Shown: positions 18,123-28,001, counted from the first letter of the stretch. The stretch: 64,000 bases of DNA from Methylobacterium nodulans ORS 2060 (GCF_000022085.1 NC_011894.1:6260501-6324500); one strand, 5' to 3'. Notes: a model not told the origin generated them from the letters alone. Program-made: numbers and translations.

Positions 18123-20960
18123 TCAATGGCGCCTGTCCATCGCGCGGGTCACCACTTTACTCAGCTCGCGCAGTAACAGCACCGAGCTTGCGACAGCCGT
18201 ACAGAACAACCAGTCACAGACGCTCAGGCTCACGGTCGAGAACGCCTTCTGAAGGAAGGGAATGTAGATGACCGCGATTTGCAGGAGGAGCGCCAATGCG
18301 ATCGCGCCCCAGAGCCAGGCATTCCGATCAAGCCCCTCAAATGCGCTTCCCTCGTCCGAGCGCGCGTTGAACACGTTAAAAAGCTGAAACAACACGAGCG
18401 TCGTGAACGCCATCGTTTGGGCATAACGCAATGTGCCCGACCCTTCGACAAGCCCTCCGGGAAGAGAGGCATCGAGCACGAACAAGGTGCCGACCGCCGT
18501 CACCACACCAACAAAGATGATGCCTGCCCATGTCCGGGGGGTGAGTACTCCCTCTTCCCGCGGCCGAGGGGGCCGCCTCATCACCGCCGGATCCACAGGA
18601 TCGACACCAAGGGCGAGAGCAGGTGCGCCGTCGGTGACGAAGTTGATCCAGAGGATCTGCGTGGCCAGCAGCGGAAGGACGACTTTGTCACCGCTCGCCC
18701 CGGATAGTCCGAGCGCCTCAATCAGCACGACTCCGAAGAACATGGTCATGACTTCACCGATGTTCGACGAAAGAAGGTATCGCAGAAACTTACGGATGTT
18801 CGAGAAGATTCCTCGGCCTTCCTCGACAGCTGCGACAATGGTTGCGAAGTTGTCGTCGGCAAGCACCATGTCGGCCGCTTCCTTGGACACATCGGTGCCG
18901 GTCATGCCCATGGCCACGCCGATATCAGCGGCTTTCAACGCGGGAGCATCATTCACTCCGTCTCCGGTCATGGCCACGGTCAGGCCGTTACGCTGCAGCG
19001 CCTGCACGATCCTCAGCTTGTGCTCGGGATTGACCCGTGCATAGACCGATACGTCGCGCACGGCATGGTCCAGCGCCTCGTCCGACATCCCTTCGAGTTG
19101 GGCACCCGTGACGGCGCGGGTGTCAGCCATGATGCCAAGTTCGACAGCGATCGCCGAAGCGGTTCTCGGATGATCGCCCGTGATCATGATGGGGCGAATG
19201 CCGGCCGCTCTCGCACGCGCGACCGCCTCACGTGCCTCCTCACGGGGCGGGTCGATCATGCCGATCAGGCCCAGGAAGACGAGATCCTGCTCGACGGCGT
19301 CGTCCGGAGCGGAACTCCCGAAATTGTCCTTCGGGAGCGAGCGGGAGGCGACCGCGAGCGTCCGGAGTGCTTTGCCGGCCAGTTCCTCGTTCGTTGCCAA
19401 AATCTCGTTGCGACGCTCCTCCGTCAGCGCGCGCGGGTGCCGACCCACGAACTCGTGTGAACAGCGTGCGAGCAGGACATCCGGAGCGCCCTTCGTGGCA
19501 ATGAAGACATGCTCCTGGTGTTCGGCGTCGCTGTGAACCGTGCTCATCAGCTTGCGCTCGGATGAGAACGGAATCTCGGCTATGCGCACGAAGCGATTGC
19601 CGAGTGCCGCGGCCTCCAGGCCCGCCTTGCGCGCCGCAACGATCAGCGCACCTTCGGTCGGATCGCCCTGCACGATCCAGCGCCCGTCCTGCTCCTGCAG
19701 GGCAGCATTGTTGGCCTGCTCGGCCGCGAAGAGAGCACACTCAACCTCGGACCGAAGCAATTCGTCGAGATCACCGCCATCGTCCCGGGTGAGCTGTCCC
19801 ACGGGAGCGTAGCCGATACCGCTGACGGTGACGTGCCCGCTTGCCGTCGCGACGGCGCGCACGGTCATCTCGTTCTTGGTCAGCGTACCGGTCTTGTCGG
19901 TCGCGATGACTTCGGCCGAGCCGAGGGTCTCCACGGCCGCAAGGTGGCGCACGATGGCCTTCTTCTGGGCCATGCGCTGCACGCCCAGGGACAGCGCCGC
20001 GGTGACAATCGCCGGCAAACCTTCGGGAACCGCCGCGACCGCGAGCGCCACACCCAGGATCAGCACATCGAAGAGGGCGGAGACTCCCTGGATATCCTCG
20101 ACGAAGAGGATCGTCGCGATCATCACGACGGCGATTGCAACGACGACGAGCCCGAGCAGCTTGCCAACGCGAGTGAGTTCCGCCTGCAGCGGCGTAGTCT
20201 CGTCCTGCGCAGCCCTCAGCATTCCCGCGATGCGCCCCATCTCGGTTCGCATTCCGGTTGCTGTCACGGCGGCCAGCCCACGCCCGTAGGTCACTGCAGT
20301 GCCGCTGTAGATCATGTTATGGCGGTCGCCGAGTTCCACCTCGCCAGTGACGGTCGCAGTGTCCTTGCGCACCGGCAGGCTCTCGCCTGTCAGGGCTGCT
20401 TCCGCGGTTTGCAGCGCGGTCGACTGGATGAGGCGTGCGTCGGCCGGAACGGTGTCGCCCTCTTCGAGAAGGATGATGTCACCCGGCACAAGTTCCGCTG
20501 CCGGAACGGTCTGGTGCGCCCCGTCCCGAACGACCCTCGCCTGCGCGGCCGACATCTGCCGCAGAGCCGCGATGGCCTGCTCGGCACGTGCCTGCTGGCA
20601 GTAGCCCATCACCGCATTGAGAAGCACGATGGCGAAGATCGCGATGGCTTCGTAGGGCAGAGCGGCATCGCGCTCGTACAGCCACAGCCCTGCGGAGACG
20701 AACGCAGCGGCGAGGAGCAGCACGACGAGGACGTCCGTGAACTGGGCGAGGAACTTGCGCCATGCGGGCACGGGCTCTTCAGCGCGCAGTTCGTTCTTGC
20801 CGCAGCGCTCAAGGCGCGAGCGTGCTTCTCTCCGGCTCAGCCCAGCGCCTTTATCGACGCGCAGGACCGTGAGGACCTGTTCCGTGCCGAGGCGATAGGG
20901 CTCTGCCGGTTGCTGCTCGAGATACTCGGTGCGGTCCTCCGGCGACCAGATTTCTGTCAT
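18123..20960 (-). CDS. P2A-type cation-transporting ATPase (Ca2+-ATPase-like)
   Basis: 945 residues. An N-terminal cation-ATPase domain is followed by TM1-2, the actuator loop (LTGESLPV), TM4 with AVPEGLPAIVT, the phosphorylation site DKTGTLT, the hinge MTGDGVNDAPALK, and a C-terminal bundle with WINFVTDGAPALALG. PEGLP in TM4 and NxxTDG in TM6 are the Ca2+-site motifs of SERCA/PMR1-type pumps. It should export Ca2+ or Mn2+ across the inner membrane. The ATG at 20960 is preferred over a GTG at 20972. It is downstream of, and likely co-transcribed with, the P1B-5 ATPase. Its class matches CtpF of the mycobacterial DosR regulon. Confidence 0.88.
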   Translation of the reverse strand: MTEIWSPEDRTEYLEQQPAEPYRLGTEQVLTVLRVDKGAGLSRREARSRLERCGKNELRAEEPVPAWRKFLAQFTDVLVVLLLAAAFVSAGLWLYERDAALPYEAIAIFAIVLLNAVMGYCQQARAEQAIAALRQMSAAQARVVRDGAHQTVPAAELVPGDIILLEEGDTVPADARLIQSTALQTAEAALTGESLPVRKDTATVTGEVELGDRHNMIYSGTAVTYGRGLAAVTATGMRTEMGRIAGMLRAAQDETTPLQAELTRVGKLLGLVVVAIAVVMIATILFVEDIQGVSALFDVLILGVALAVAAVPEGLPAIVTAALSLGVQRMAQKKAIVRHLAAVETLGSAEVIATDKTGTLTKNEMTVRAVATASGHVTVSGIGYAPVGQLTRDDGGDLDELLRSEVECALFAAEQANNAALQEQDGRWIVQGDPTEGALIVAARKAGLEAAALGNRFVRIAEIPFSSERKLMSTVHSDAEHQEHVFIATKGAPDVLLARCSHEFVGRHPRALTEERRNEILATNEELAGKALRTLAVASRSLPKDNFGSSAPDDAVEQDLVFLGLIGMIDPPREEAREAVARARAAGIRPIMITGDHPRTASAIAVELGIMADTRAVTGAQLEGMSDEALDHAVRDVSVYARVNPEHKLRIVQALQRNGLTVAMTGDGVNDAPALKAADIGVAMGMTGTDVSKEAADMVLADDNFATIVAAVEEGRGIFSNIRKFLRYLLSSNIGEVMTMFFGVVLIEALGLSGASGDKVVLPLLATQILWINFVTDGAPALALGVDPVDPAVMRRPPRPREEGVLTPRTWAGIIFVGVVTAVGTLFVLDASLPGGLVEGSGTLRYAQTMAFTTLVLFQLFNVFNARSDEGSAFEGLDRNAWLWGAIALALLLQIAVIYIPFLQKAFSTVSLSVCDWLFCTAVASSVLLLRELSKVVTRAMDRRH

Positions 20961-21088
20961 TTCATTGCCCACCGAGGTGCTCAGTTGATCGGCCGGATTT
21001 GGACCGGGCGGAGTAAGAGGGCTTGCCCTAGCCCGAGGGGCCAGGGATGACCCGTAGTGTCAGCCGGCTTAGGTCAAAGCCCGGCTTG

Positions 21089-23503
21089 TCAGGCAGGCGC
21101 CACTTGGCTTTCGGGCCGGACGGCTTCGGCGCTGGCGAGGCCGTGGTACAGTTCGTCCTCCTGCGCAAAGTGGAGCCGTAGTATGGCGTCGAGCCCGTAG
21201 AGCACGCGCCGAAAGTCGTTCAGCGCAGACAACTCGATGCCGTCGGGTGGCAACTCCCCCACCATCCGGGTCAGCACGCTCCCCAGTTCCTGCACCTCGC
21301 GATGGGTTCGGTGCATCGCCGCAATCGGGTCGTCGCCCCCGAGCGCCCGCTCGATGCGCGGATAGAGCTGAAGGTCATCCTCGCGCTCGTGCCGCAGAAG
21401 CCGTTCGCGCACGAGGCTCTCGACCTCTCTCAACGCTGTAACCGTCTCGTCAGACGGCAGCGTTGCCAACTGGTCCGCGACCGCGCGCAGCTGGGCGAGA
21501 GGGCCGATGAGGCGCTCGTGCTCCTCCTTCAGGCGCGTGACCTCCGCAGGTGGAAGGCTGACCTGAGGACGCCCGGGAATGCGGACCCGCAGCACCCGGA
21601 GCGCGTTGAGAATGGCGGCGACGTCGATGGCCTCCTGCAGCAGAGCTCCGGCCACGGGCGGAAGGAGCCCGAGAGCAGCCACGACCATGGCTGCGATGGA
21701 CAGTCCCATGCCGATCCAGACGCTCTGGAGAGCAATCCGACGGGCCCCTTGAGCGATGGCAAGCGCGTCTGCCAAGCGGTCGAGACGGTCGACCAGGAGG
21801 ACGACGGACGCAGCCTCCGACGAGGCACCCGAGCCACGCGCGCCCATGGCGATCCCGATATCGGCGGCGGCCAGAGCGGGGGCGTCGTTCACGCCGTCAC
21901 CGACCATGGCGCAGATCCCCTGCGTCTTCGCCTCGGCAATGGCCGCGAGCTTGTCCTGCGGCTGCTGCTCGGCCCGGACCTCGTCCACGCCGAGAGCTGA
22001 TCCGATCCGCTCGGCGACGTCGTGCCGATCGCCGGTCAGCATCACGACACGGCCGATGCCGGCCCGGCGCAGCAGGCGCAGGGCCCGGGCGGAATCCGCG
22101 CGGATCTCGTCGGCGAGCAGGATCGCGCCGAGCATCCGGCCCTCCGCGGCGACGAAGACGCCCGTTGCTCCCTCATAGCCCATGCGCCTCAGGAAGCGCC
22201 CGCTCCAATCGGACTGCCCGGCCCGGGCCGAGACGTAGGCGTAGCTCCCCACCGAAACGCACCGGCCCTCCAGGTTGCCTGTCAGACCCGCACCGGGCTC
22301 CTCTTCCACATTCGTCGGGAGGCACAACTCCAAGCCGCGGCGACGGGCCGCCGCGACGACAGCCTCGGCGATCACGTGCTGGGAGAGTTGGTCGAGGCTC
22401 GCAGCGACCCGCAGGACCTCGTCGCTCGCCACTCCCGTCTCCGTCTCGACGGCAACCACCCGGGCTTGGCCGCCGGTCAGCGTACCGGTCTTGTCCAGGT
22501 AGAGCGTCCGCAACCGCGCCAGTTGCTCCAGCGCACCGCCGCCCTTGACCAGCACGCCACGTCCGGCGCAACGCGACAGGCCCGAGACGATAGCGACGGG
22601 CACAGCGAGGATCAGCGGACAGGGCGTGGCAACGACCAGGACGGCGAGACCACGCACCGGGTCTCCGCTCCAGGCCCAGGCAGCGCCGGCGAGGGCGATC
22701 GCCAGCGGCGTGAACACGAAGGCGGCTCGATCGGCGAGGCGGGCCGATGGCGCTTTGGCTTCCTGCGCGGCTTGGACGAGGCGGACAATGCCGGCGAAGG
22801 TGCTGTCGGCCGCGCTGGACGTTGCGGTCATGTCGAACGGGGCGCCGGCATTGATGCTGCCGCTGCGCAGACGCTCGCTCCGGGCCCGCGTCACAGGCAG
22901 CGACTCACCCGTCAGAGCCGCCTCGTCGAGCACGGCCGTGCCTCCGCTCACGATGCCATCGACGGGAACTGTCTCTCCCGCTCGCACGAGGAGGCGGTCC
23001 CCGGCTCGCACGCTCTCGAGCGGCACAGCCTTGAGCTGCTCTGCCTCGTAGAGGTTTGCCGTTCTCGGCACGCGAGCGAGGAGTGCGGACATTTCCCGGC
23101 GCGCCCGCGCATCGGCGAAATCCTCCAGTGCCCGGCCGCCCGAGAGCATCAGTCCGATGACGGAAGCGGCGACGTATTCGTGAAGCAGGAGGGCCCCGCC
23201 GATGGAGACCAGTGCGATGATGTCGAGCCCAACCTCTCGCCGCAGCAGGCTCGCGGCGCTGTCGGCCAGGACGGCGACGAGCACCGGCACGGTACCGGCC
23301 AGGAACAGCCAGGCTGCCCAGTCATCCTGGTGCAGCCCTCGTGCCACCAGTCCGGCGGCCAGTCCCGCAAGAGCGAAGGCCAGCAGTGCGAGATCCAGGA
23401 TGCGCTTGTGCTCGGCCATGACCGGAGTTGGCTCCACCTTGACAGATGATCCCTGACCGCCTCCGCCCCGCATCTCCTGTTCCGGGCGCAAGTCCAGCGG
23501 CAT
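21089..23503 (-). CDS. P1B-5-type metal ATPase with C-terminal hemerythrin domain (Nia-like)
   Basis: About 804 residues from the ATG at 23503. Heavy-metal P-type ATPase core: TGESLPV, the TM6 motif TPCPLILA (the TPC signature of P1B-5 pumps, Ni/Fe/Co exporters), DKTGTLT, and MVGDGVNDAPALA. After the last membrane helices (about residue 640) a four-helix hemerythrin-like domain follows, with metal-ligand-like residues EEHERLI, LLRHEREDD..YPRIE, MHRTHREV and LRLHFAQEDELYH. This domain could sense oxygen or iron. No N-terminal metal-binding domain is seen. A FixK-type box about 41 bases upstream of 23503 would place the transcript start at that ATG, so the true start may be 23473 or 23419. Confidence 0.88.
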   Translation of the reverse strand: MPLDLRPEQEMRGGGGQGSSVKVEPTPVMAEHKRILDLALLAFALAGLAAGLVARGLHQDDWAAWLFLAGTVPVLVAVLADSAASLLRREVGLDIIALVSIGGALLLHEYVAASVIGLMLSGGRALEDFADARARREMSALLARVPRTANLYEAEQLKAVPLESVRAGDRLLVRAGETVPVDGIVSGGTAVLDEAALTGESLPVTRARSERLRSGSINAGAPFDMTATSSAADSTFAGIVRLVQAAQEAKAPSARLADRAAFVFTPLAIALAGAAWAWSGDPVRGLAVLVVATPCPLILAVPVAIVSGLSRCAGRGVLVKGGGALEQLARLRTLYLDKTGTLTGGQARVVAVETETGVASDEVLRVAASLDQLSQHVIAEAVVAAARRRGLELCLPTNVEEEPGAGLTGNLEGRCVSVGSYAYVSARAGQSDWSGRFLRRMGYEGATGVFVAAEGRMLGAILLADEIRADSARALRLLRRAGIGRVVMLTGDRHDVAERIGSALGVDEVRAEQQPQDKLAAIAEAKTQGICAMVGDGVNDAPALAAADIGIAMGARGSGASSEAASVVLLVDRLDRLADALAIAQGARRIALQSVWIGMGLSIAAMVVAALGLLPPVAGALLQEAIDVAAILNALRVLRVRIPGRPQVSLPPAEVTRLKEEHERLIGPLAQLRAVADQLATLPSDETVTALREVESLVRERLLRHEREDDLQLYPRIERALGGDDPIAAMHRTHREVQELGSVLTRMVGELPPDGIELSALNDFRRVLYGLDAILRLHFAQEDELYHGLASAEAVRPESQVAPA

Positions 23504-23537
23504 CAATGCTCGGCTATCGTGTCACAGACGCAAGGCC

Positions 23538-23551
23538 TTGCTCTGGATCAA
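23538..23551. promoter_or_regulatory. FNR/FixK-type box upstream of the P1B-5 ATPase
   Basis: TTGCTCTGGATCAA matches TTGAT-N4-ATCAA at 9 of 10 positions; on the minus strand it reads TTGATCCAGAGCAA. It lies just upstream of the hemerythrin-ATPase gene. Confidence 0.65.
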
Positions 23552-23732
23552 GATCCTGGCATCAGCCCACCATTGCGGTTCAGCATCGAGCGTCTTCCCG
23601 GCAAGCACGGCTCCCTAGAGTGGGCCAGAGTGACCTGGCGTTCGACTCAAGACTCGCAACGAGTTTGGGATCTAAATCCTCCCGAACGGGCTCGGCCTCC
23701 GGCGTGACCACCGGGCTGTCGCGCAACGTGTT

Positions 23733-23830
23733 CTTGCAGAGCCACATCAGCCCATGCCGAGCTTACGGCTCGATCGCGACAAAATGGACGCGGTGATCGA
23801 TTACATCCTCCCTCAGGGGCAGCGAGGCGA
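23733..23830 (+). pseudogene. C-terminal remnant of a c-type cytochrome
   Basis: The plus-strand frame reads EPHQPMPSLRLDRDKMDAV followed by IDYIL, the methionine-ligand loop and final helix of a monoheme cytochrome c, closely like the end of the intact cytochrome at 8881. No CXXCH or in-frame start remains upstream. It appears to be a decayed gene in the gap between the P1B-5 ATPase and the receiver gene. Confidence 0.45.
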
Positions 23831-23884
23831 AGCCGTTCTGAGGTGGGTCGCGACTCGTCGCGGCGCGCCCGCATCGGCCGTCGG

Positions 23885-24265
23885 TCAGGCCGCCCGACAA
23901 TGGCCGGGCGCCAACCCGGCGATGGTCTGCATCACGGTCCTCTTGTCGATCAGACGATCGAGAACGGGCACATCCGTGAACGTGCGTGGCACCGGAACAC
24001 TGCCGGCGATCAGCGCGAAGGGAATTCCCCGCTGGCGAAGAACGCGGGCCAGCGGGAAGCAAGGGCCCTGATTCAGATCGACGCTGACGATGGCGACGCT
24101 GGGTCGCGTCCGGCCCAAGCTCTCGACCGCATCGGCGCAGGTTCCGTACGGGCCGCTGATCGTGCAGCCAGCATCGGTCAAGAGATCCTCCAGCCACATG
24201 CCCGGGAGTGCCTGAGGCTCCGCGATCAGCACAACGGGCTGAGATTCCGCATGATTTTCCTGCAT
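23885..24265 (-). CDS. Stand-alone receiver-like protein
   Basis: 126 residues with a receiver fold: VVLIAEPQALPGMWLEDLLTDAG (beta1-alpha1), the Asp-containing VAIVSVDLNQG at the phospho-acceptor position, and a beta4 strand IPFALIAG. The acidic pocket is reduced to one Glu (AEP instead of DD) and the usual Thr/Ser and Lys are unclear, so it may be a pseudo-receiver. There is no output domain. A perfect FNR/FixK box lies 63 bases upstream of the start, a spacing typical of class II activation. It is divergent from the APH/P-loop kinase. Confidence 0.68.
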   Translation of the reverse strand: MQENHAESQPVVLIAEPQALPGMWLEDLLTDAGCTISGPYGTCADAVESLGRTRPSVAIVSVDLNQGPCFPLARVLRQRGIPFALIAGSVPVPRTFTDVPVLDRLIDKRTVMQTIAGLAPGHCRAA

Positions 24266-24321
24266 CACTCAGACCCTCGTGGTGCGACGGTGACAGGGTG
24301 AGCGGTGCCGTCGGCGAGGCA

Positions 24322-24335
24322 TTGATGCAGATCAA
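24322..24335. promoter_or_regulatory. Perfect FNR/FixK box (TTGATGCAGATCAA)
   Basis: A 10/10 match to TTGAT-N4-ATCAA in the divergent region between the receiver gene (starting at 24265) and the APH/P-loop kinase gene (starting at 24480). It could serve both directions. Confidence 0.8.
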
Positions 24336-24479
24336 CGGGGGCTGATGCCCACCGCCTATTTATCAGTTTCGAGAGGCGAGCAGTCTTGAGGGACGAGCGA
24401 GCGGAAACCGGCCGCTGCGAAGCGCCTGACGGACCGAGCAGGATCGCAGAGGGCGGGCCGCCGCGCGAGGACCGATGCC

Positions 24480-26054
24480 ATGCGGGACGAGAGCCAGATC
24501 GAGACCGTGGACTTCCTCCGGCGCTGCCTTGCCGGTCACGGCAGGCTCGAGACGATCCGCACGCACATCTCCGTCGTGCTCCTGGCGGAGGATCGCGTGT
24601 ACAAGCTCAAGCGCGCGGTGCGCTTCCCCTTCGTCGATTTCTCGGCGCCGGAGGCGCGGCTGGCGGCCTGCGAGGCCGAGCTCGCCCTCAACCGCCGCAC
24701 GGCGCCCACCCTGTATCGCGGGGTGCACCGGATCACGCGGACGCCGGACGGGGGGCTCGCCCTCGACGGCACCGGACCCCTGGTCGACGCGGTCGTGGCG
24801 ATGCGGCGCTTCCCGCAAGGTGACCTGTTCGACGCCATGGCCCGGGAGGGGCGGCTCACCCCCGCCCTCGTCGCCGCTCTCGCCCACCGCATCGCCGCCT
24901 TCCACGCCGCCGCGGAGATCAGCCGCGCCCATGGCGGTGCGGCCGCCATGGCGGCCCTCGTCGCCGTGAACGACCGGGCCCTGCGGGCCTGCGGGCTCGC
25001 AAGCGCCGGTGAGGCCGACGCCCTCACGGCCCGCTTCGAGGCCGCGCTCGCCCGGCACGGCGACCGGCTGGAGGCGCGGCGCGCCGCCGGCAAGGTGCGC
25101 CGCTGCCATGGCGACCTGACGCTGCGCAACATCTGCCTGTACGAGGGGGTGCCGACGCCGTTCGACTGCCTCGAATTCGACGAGGCCCTCGCCACGATCG
25201 ACGTGCTCTACGACCTCGCCTTCGTGCTGATGGATCTGTGGCATCGCGGCCGGCGCGACCTCGCGAACCTGCTGTTCAACCGCTACCTGGACGAGAGCGA
25301 CGAGGCGGATGGCGCCGGCCTGCTGCCCTTCCTGATGGCGACCCGCGCCGTCATCCGCGCGCATGTCACGGCGACCCAGGCGGCGGAGGCGCCCGGCGAG
25401 GCTGCCCGTGCGCTGCGGGACGAGGCGCGGGCCTATCTCGATCTCGCCGGCACCCTGCTCGCCGAGGAATCCGCGACCCTGGTGGCGGTCGGGGGCCTGA
25501 GCGGATCCGGCAAGTCGACCTTCGCCGCCGCGCTCGCGCCCTGGCTCGGCGCCCCGCCCGGGGCGCGCATCGTGAGCAGCGACCGCACGCGCAAGCGCCT
25601 GCACGGCGTCAGCGCCGTGACGCGGCTCTCCGACTCGGCCTATGCGCCCTCCGTCTCCGAACGGGTCTATGCGGCGATGCGCGACGAGGCGGCCCGGGTG
25701 CTCGCCACCGGCGGCGCAGTGATGCTCGATGCGGTCTTCGATCGTTTCGAGGCACGGGAGGCCGTCGAAGCGCTGGCACGGCGGTGCGGCGTCCCCTTCC
25801 GGGGGGTGTGGCTGCAGGCGCCCGCGGCGATGCTCGCCGCCCGCATCCGCGCCCGGCGGGACGATCCCTCCGACGCCACGATCGAGGTCCTTGCCGCGCA
25901 GGCCAGCCGCGACTGCGGCCCGCTGACGTGGCATCGCCTCGACGCGCGGCTGCCGGCGGAGACGCTGCGCGCGGTGATCCTGGCGGGCTGCGGCACCGAC
26001 GCGGCGCGGGCGGCGAAAGCCGCCGGTGGCGGGGCCGCGGAGGATCTCGCCTGA
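24480..26054 (+). CDS. Bifunctional APH-like kinase / P-loop kinase (Rv2004c-like)
   Basis: 524 residues. The N-terminal half has aminoglycoside-phosphotransferase-like features (YKLKRAVRFPFVDF, the Brenner-type motif CHGDLTLRNICLYEG and FDCLEFDEALATIDVLYDLAF). The C-terminal half is a P-loop kinase domain with Walker A VGGLSGSGKST and RIVSSDRTRK. The same two-domain layout occurs in M. tuberculosis Rv2004c, a member of the DosR dormancy regulon. The natural substrate is unknown; drug resistance is not implied. A perfect FNR/FixK box is about 150 bases upstream. The ATG at 24480 follows a GAGGACC ribosome site. Confidence 0.82.
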   Translation: MRDESQIETVDFLRRCLAGHGRLETIRTHISVVLLAEDRVYKLKRAVRFPFVDFSAPEARLAACEAELALNRRTAPTLYRGVHRITRTPDGGLALDGTGPLVDAVVAMRRFPQGDLFDAMAREGRLTPALVAALAHRIAAFHAAAEISRAHGGAAAMAALVAVNDRALRACGLASAGEADALTARFEAALARHGDRLEARRAAGKVRRCHGDLTLRNICLYEGVPTPFDCLEFDEALATIDVLYDLAFVLMDLWHRGRRDLANLLFNRYLDESDEADGAGLLPFLMATRAVIRAHVTATQAAEAPGEAARALRDEARAYLDLAGTLLAEESATLVAVGGLSGSGKSTFAAALAPWLGAPPGARIVSSDRTRKRLHGVSAVTRLSDSAYAPSVSERVYAAMRDEAARVLATGGAVMLDAVFDRFEAREAVEALARRCGVPFRGVWLQAPAAMLAARIRARRDDPSDATIEVLAAQASRDCGPLTWHRLDARLPAETLRAVILAGCGTDAARAAKAAGGGAAEDLA

Positions 26055-26582
26055 CCGCGGACCCTCTCGCTTCCGGGCGGAGCCGCGTCAGCCGCGAGGA
26101 TTCGCGGATGCCCCCGGCCCGGCGCCCGGGACCAGCCGCGCGGCGGCCCGCGCGATCGGCAGTTCCTCGTTCGCCGGCACGACATAGACCGCTACCGGGG
26201 ATCCGTCGCGGCTGATGCAGCCTCGCCCGGCCGCGTTGCGCTCCTCGTCGAGCTCCACCCCCGCGAAGGACAGGCCAGCGGCGATCGCGGCCCGGACCCG
26301 CGGCGCGTGCTCGCCGATGCCGGCCGTGAAAACGATGAGGTCGAGGCCGCCGAGCGCGGCCATGAGAGAGCCGGCCTCGCGCACCGCCCGGTAGGCGAAG
26401 AGGTCGAGTGCTTCCGCGGCCCGCGGGTCGCCGGATTCCTGGAGCACCCGCACGTCGTCGCTGAGTTCGGAGACGCCGAGGAGGCCGGAGCGGTTGTTGA
26501 GGAGGTCGGCCACAGCAGCGGGATCCAGGCCGCGCTCGAGGATGAGGTGAAGCACCAGCCCCGGATCGACGGCACCGGAGCG

Positions 26583-28001
26583 GTAATTACCCACGGGGTG
26601 CGCGCGAGCGCGGCGTGACCCACAAGCGAGGCCGCTAGAGGGAGTTCGCCGCGCCTCTTGCCGGGAGGCGATTTGGCTGATTCCCTCGTGGGATGGGCCG
26701 CAGCGAGCTGGAACGCCTGAGCAAGCAGGAGCTGATCGAGCTGGTGCTGCGGCTGCAGCGCCCCGAGAAGACCTCGCGCACCTCGTCCAAGCCGCCCTCG
26801 ACCGACCGCAAGGAGCGGCGCGAGCAGGCCAAGCCCGGCGGCGCCAAGCCGGGTCACGAGGGACATAGCCGAACGCTCAGCCCCGATCCCGACGAGATCG
26901 TCGCTCACCGCCCGGGTCACTGCCCCTGCTGCGGAGGTGTTCTGGCTCCGGATCTGCCGGCCGAGATCGTCAGCGTGTGCGAGCAGATCGACTTGCCCGC
27001 GGTGGCACCGATGGTCACCCAGCATCAACGGCTCGCCGTCCGCTGCCCGGCTTGTGGCACGCGCGTCGTCGCTCCAGTGCCGCAGGCCGCACGCGGCACG
27101 CCGTTCGGCCCGCGCCTGCACGCGGTGGCGGTGTATCTGAAGACCTTCCAGGCTCTGTCCTACGAGCGGCTGCAGGCCGCGTTGTCGGACCTGTTCGGGC
27201 TCACCTTGAGCCAGGGCGGGCTGATGAACCTGCTGCGTCGGGCCCAGAGGCAGTTCCGTGCCGATCGCGAAGCTGCGGTCTCGGCGCTGCGCCGGGCCGC
27301 GGTAGTCGCCTCGGATGAGACCGGCGTGCGCATCGAGGGCAGCAACTCGTATCATTGGGTGTTCCGCTCGGACGCAGCGGTCGTTCATCACGCGGCCTCG
27401 ACGCGGGCCGCCGCGGTGGTGCACGCGATGATGGACGGACACCGGCCGTCCGTGTGGCTGTCGGACCGCTACACCGCCCAGCAGGGCCACGGTGAGCATC
27501 ACCAGACCTGCCTGGCGCATTTGGCCCGTGACGTCGCCTACGCGGTCGAGGTCAGCGACGACCCCGTGCCGCTGCGCCTACAACTCTGGCTGGGAAGCGT
27601 GTTCAGCCTGGCCGAGCGCGTCACCGACCTGGCCGCCTCGACGCTCTCGGCCAAGCGCCGGGCCCTGGATCGGCAGCTGTCCGCCATCCTCGCTGCACCA
27701 AGCCGCTGCGATCTGACCCGCGCTCTGCAAGCCAAGATCGGCCGAGCCCGCGACCAGCTCCTGGTCTTCCTCGACCATCCCGGCCGCGTGGCGGTCACCA
27801 ACAACGCTTGCGAGCGCGCGCTGCGCCCGGCAGTGGTGCAGCGGAAGGTGACGAACGGCTATCGGGCCATGTGGGCGGCCGCGGGTGAGGCGGACGTGCG
27901 CACCGTCGTCGACACGGCCCGCCTCTCGGGGGCCGGCACCTTCGCCACTATCCTCAACATCATCCGCGCCTGATCCTACCGCCACGGGCGTGGGTAATTA
28001 C
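26583..28001 (+). mobile_element. IS66-family element inserted in ackA
   Basis: Inverted ends GTAATTACCCACG and complement, the GTAA start typical of IS66, are flanked by the 8-bp target duplication CCGGAGCG at 26575-26582 and 28002-28009. It carries a single transposase gene and no tnpA/tnpB, as in the ISBst12-like subgroup. The clean duplication and intact gene imply a recent insertion. Confidence 0.92.
26693..27973 (+). CDS. IS66-family (ISBst12-type) transposase
   Basis: 426 residues: an N-terminal leucine-rich coil (SKQELIELVLRLQ), a Lys/Pro-rich linker, a zinc-finger-like cluster (HCPCCGGVL and CPACGTRVV), then the DDE core with VVASDETGVRIEG, a central DRYTAQQ segment and VTNNACERALRPAVVQRKVTNG near the end. 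Full length with no frame break, so likely active. It runs opposite to ackA. Confidence 0.9.
   Translation: MGRSELERLSKQELIELVLRLQRPEKTSRTSSKPPSTDRKERREQAKPGGAKPGHEGHSRTLSPDPDEIVAHRPGHCPCCGGVLAPDLPAEIVSVCEQIDLPAVAPMVTQHQRLAVRCPACGTRVVAPVPQAARGTPFGPRLHAVAVYLKTFQALSYERLQAALSDLFGLTLSQGGLMNLLRRAQRQFRADREAAVSALRRAAVVASDETGVRIEGSNSYHWVFRSDAAVVHHAASTRAAAVVHAMMDGHRPSVWLSDRYTAQQGHGEHHQTCLAHLARDVAYAVEVSDDPVPLRLQLWLGSVFSLAERVTDLAASTLSAKRRALDRQLSAILAAPSRCDLTRALQAKIGRARDQLLVFLDHPGRVAVTNNACERALRPAVVQRKVTNGYRAMWAAAGEADVRTVVDTARLSGAGTFATILNIIRA

Noticed and set aside
21064..21080. Possible FixK box before the P2A ATPase (TTGACCTAAGCC)
   Set aside because: Only one half-site matches; co-transcription from the P1B-5 promoter explains expression better.
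24363..25934. 523-codon minus-strand frame opposite the APH/P-loop kinase
   Set aside because: It is a shadow of a gene with clear Walker and APH motifs; no ribosome site or family.
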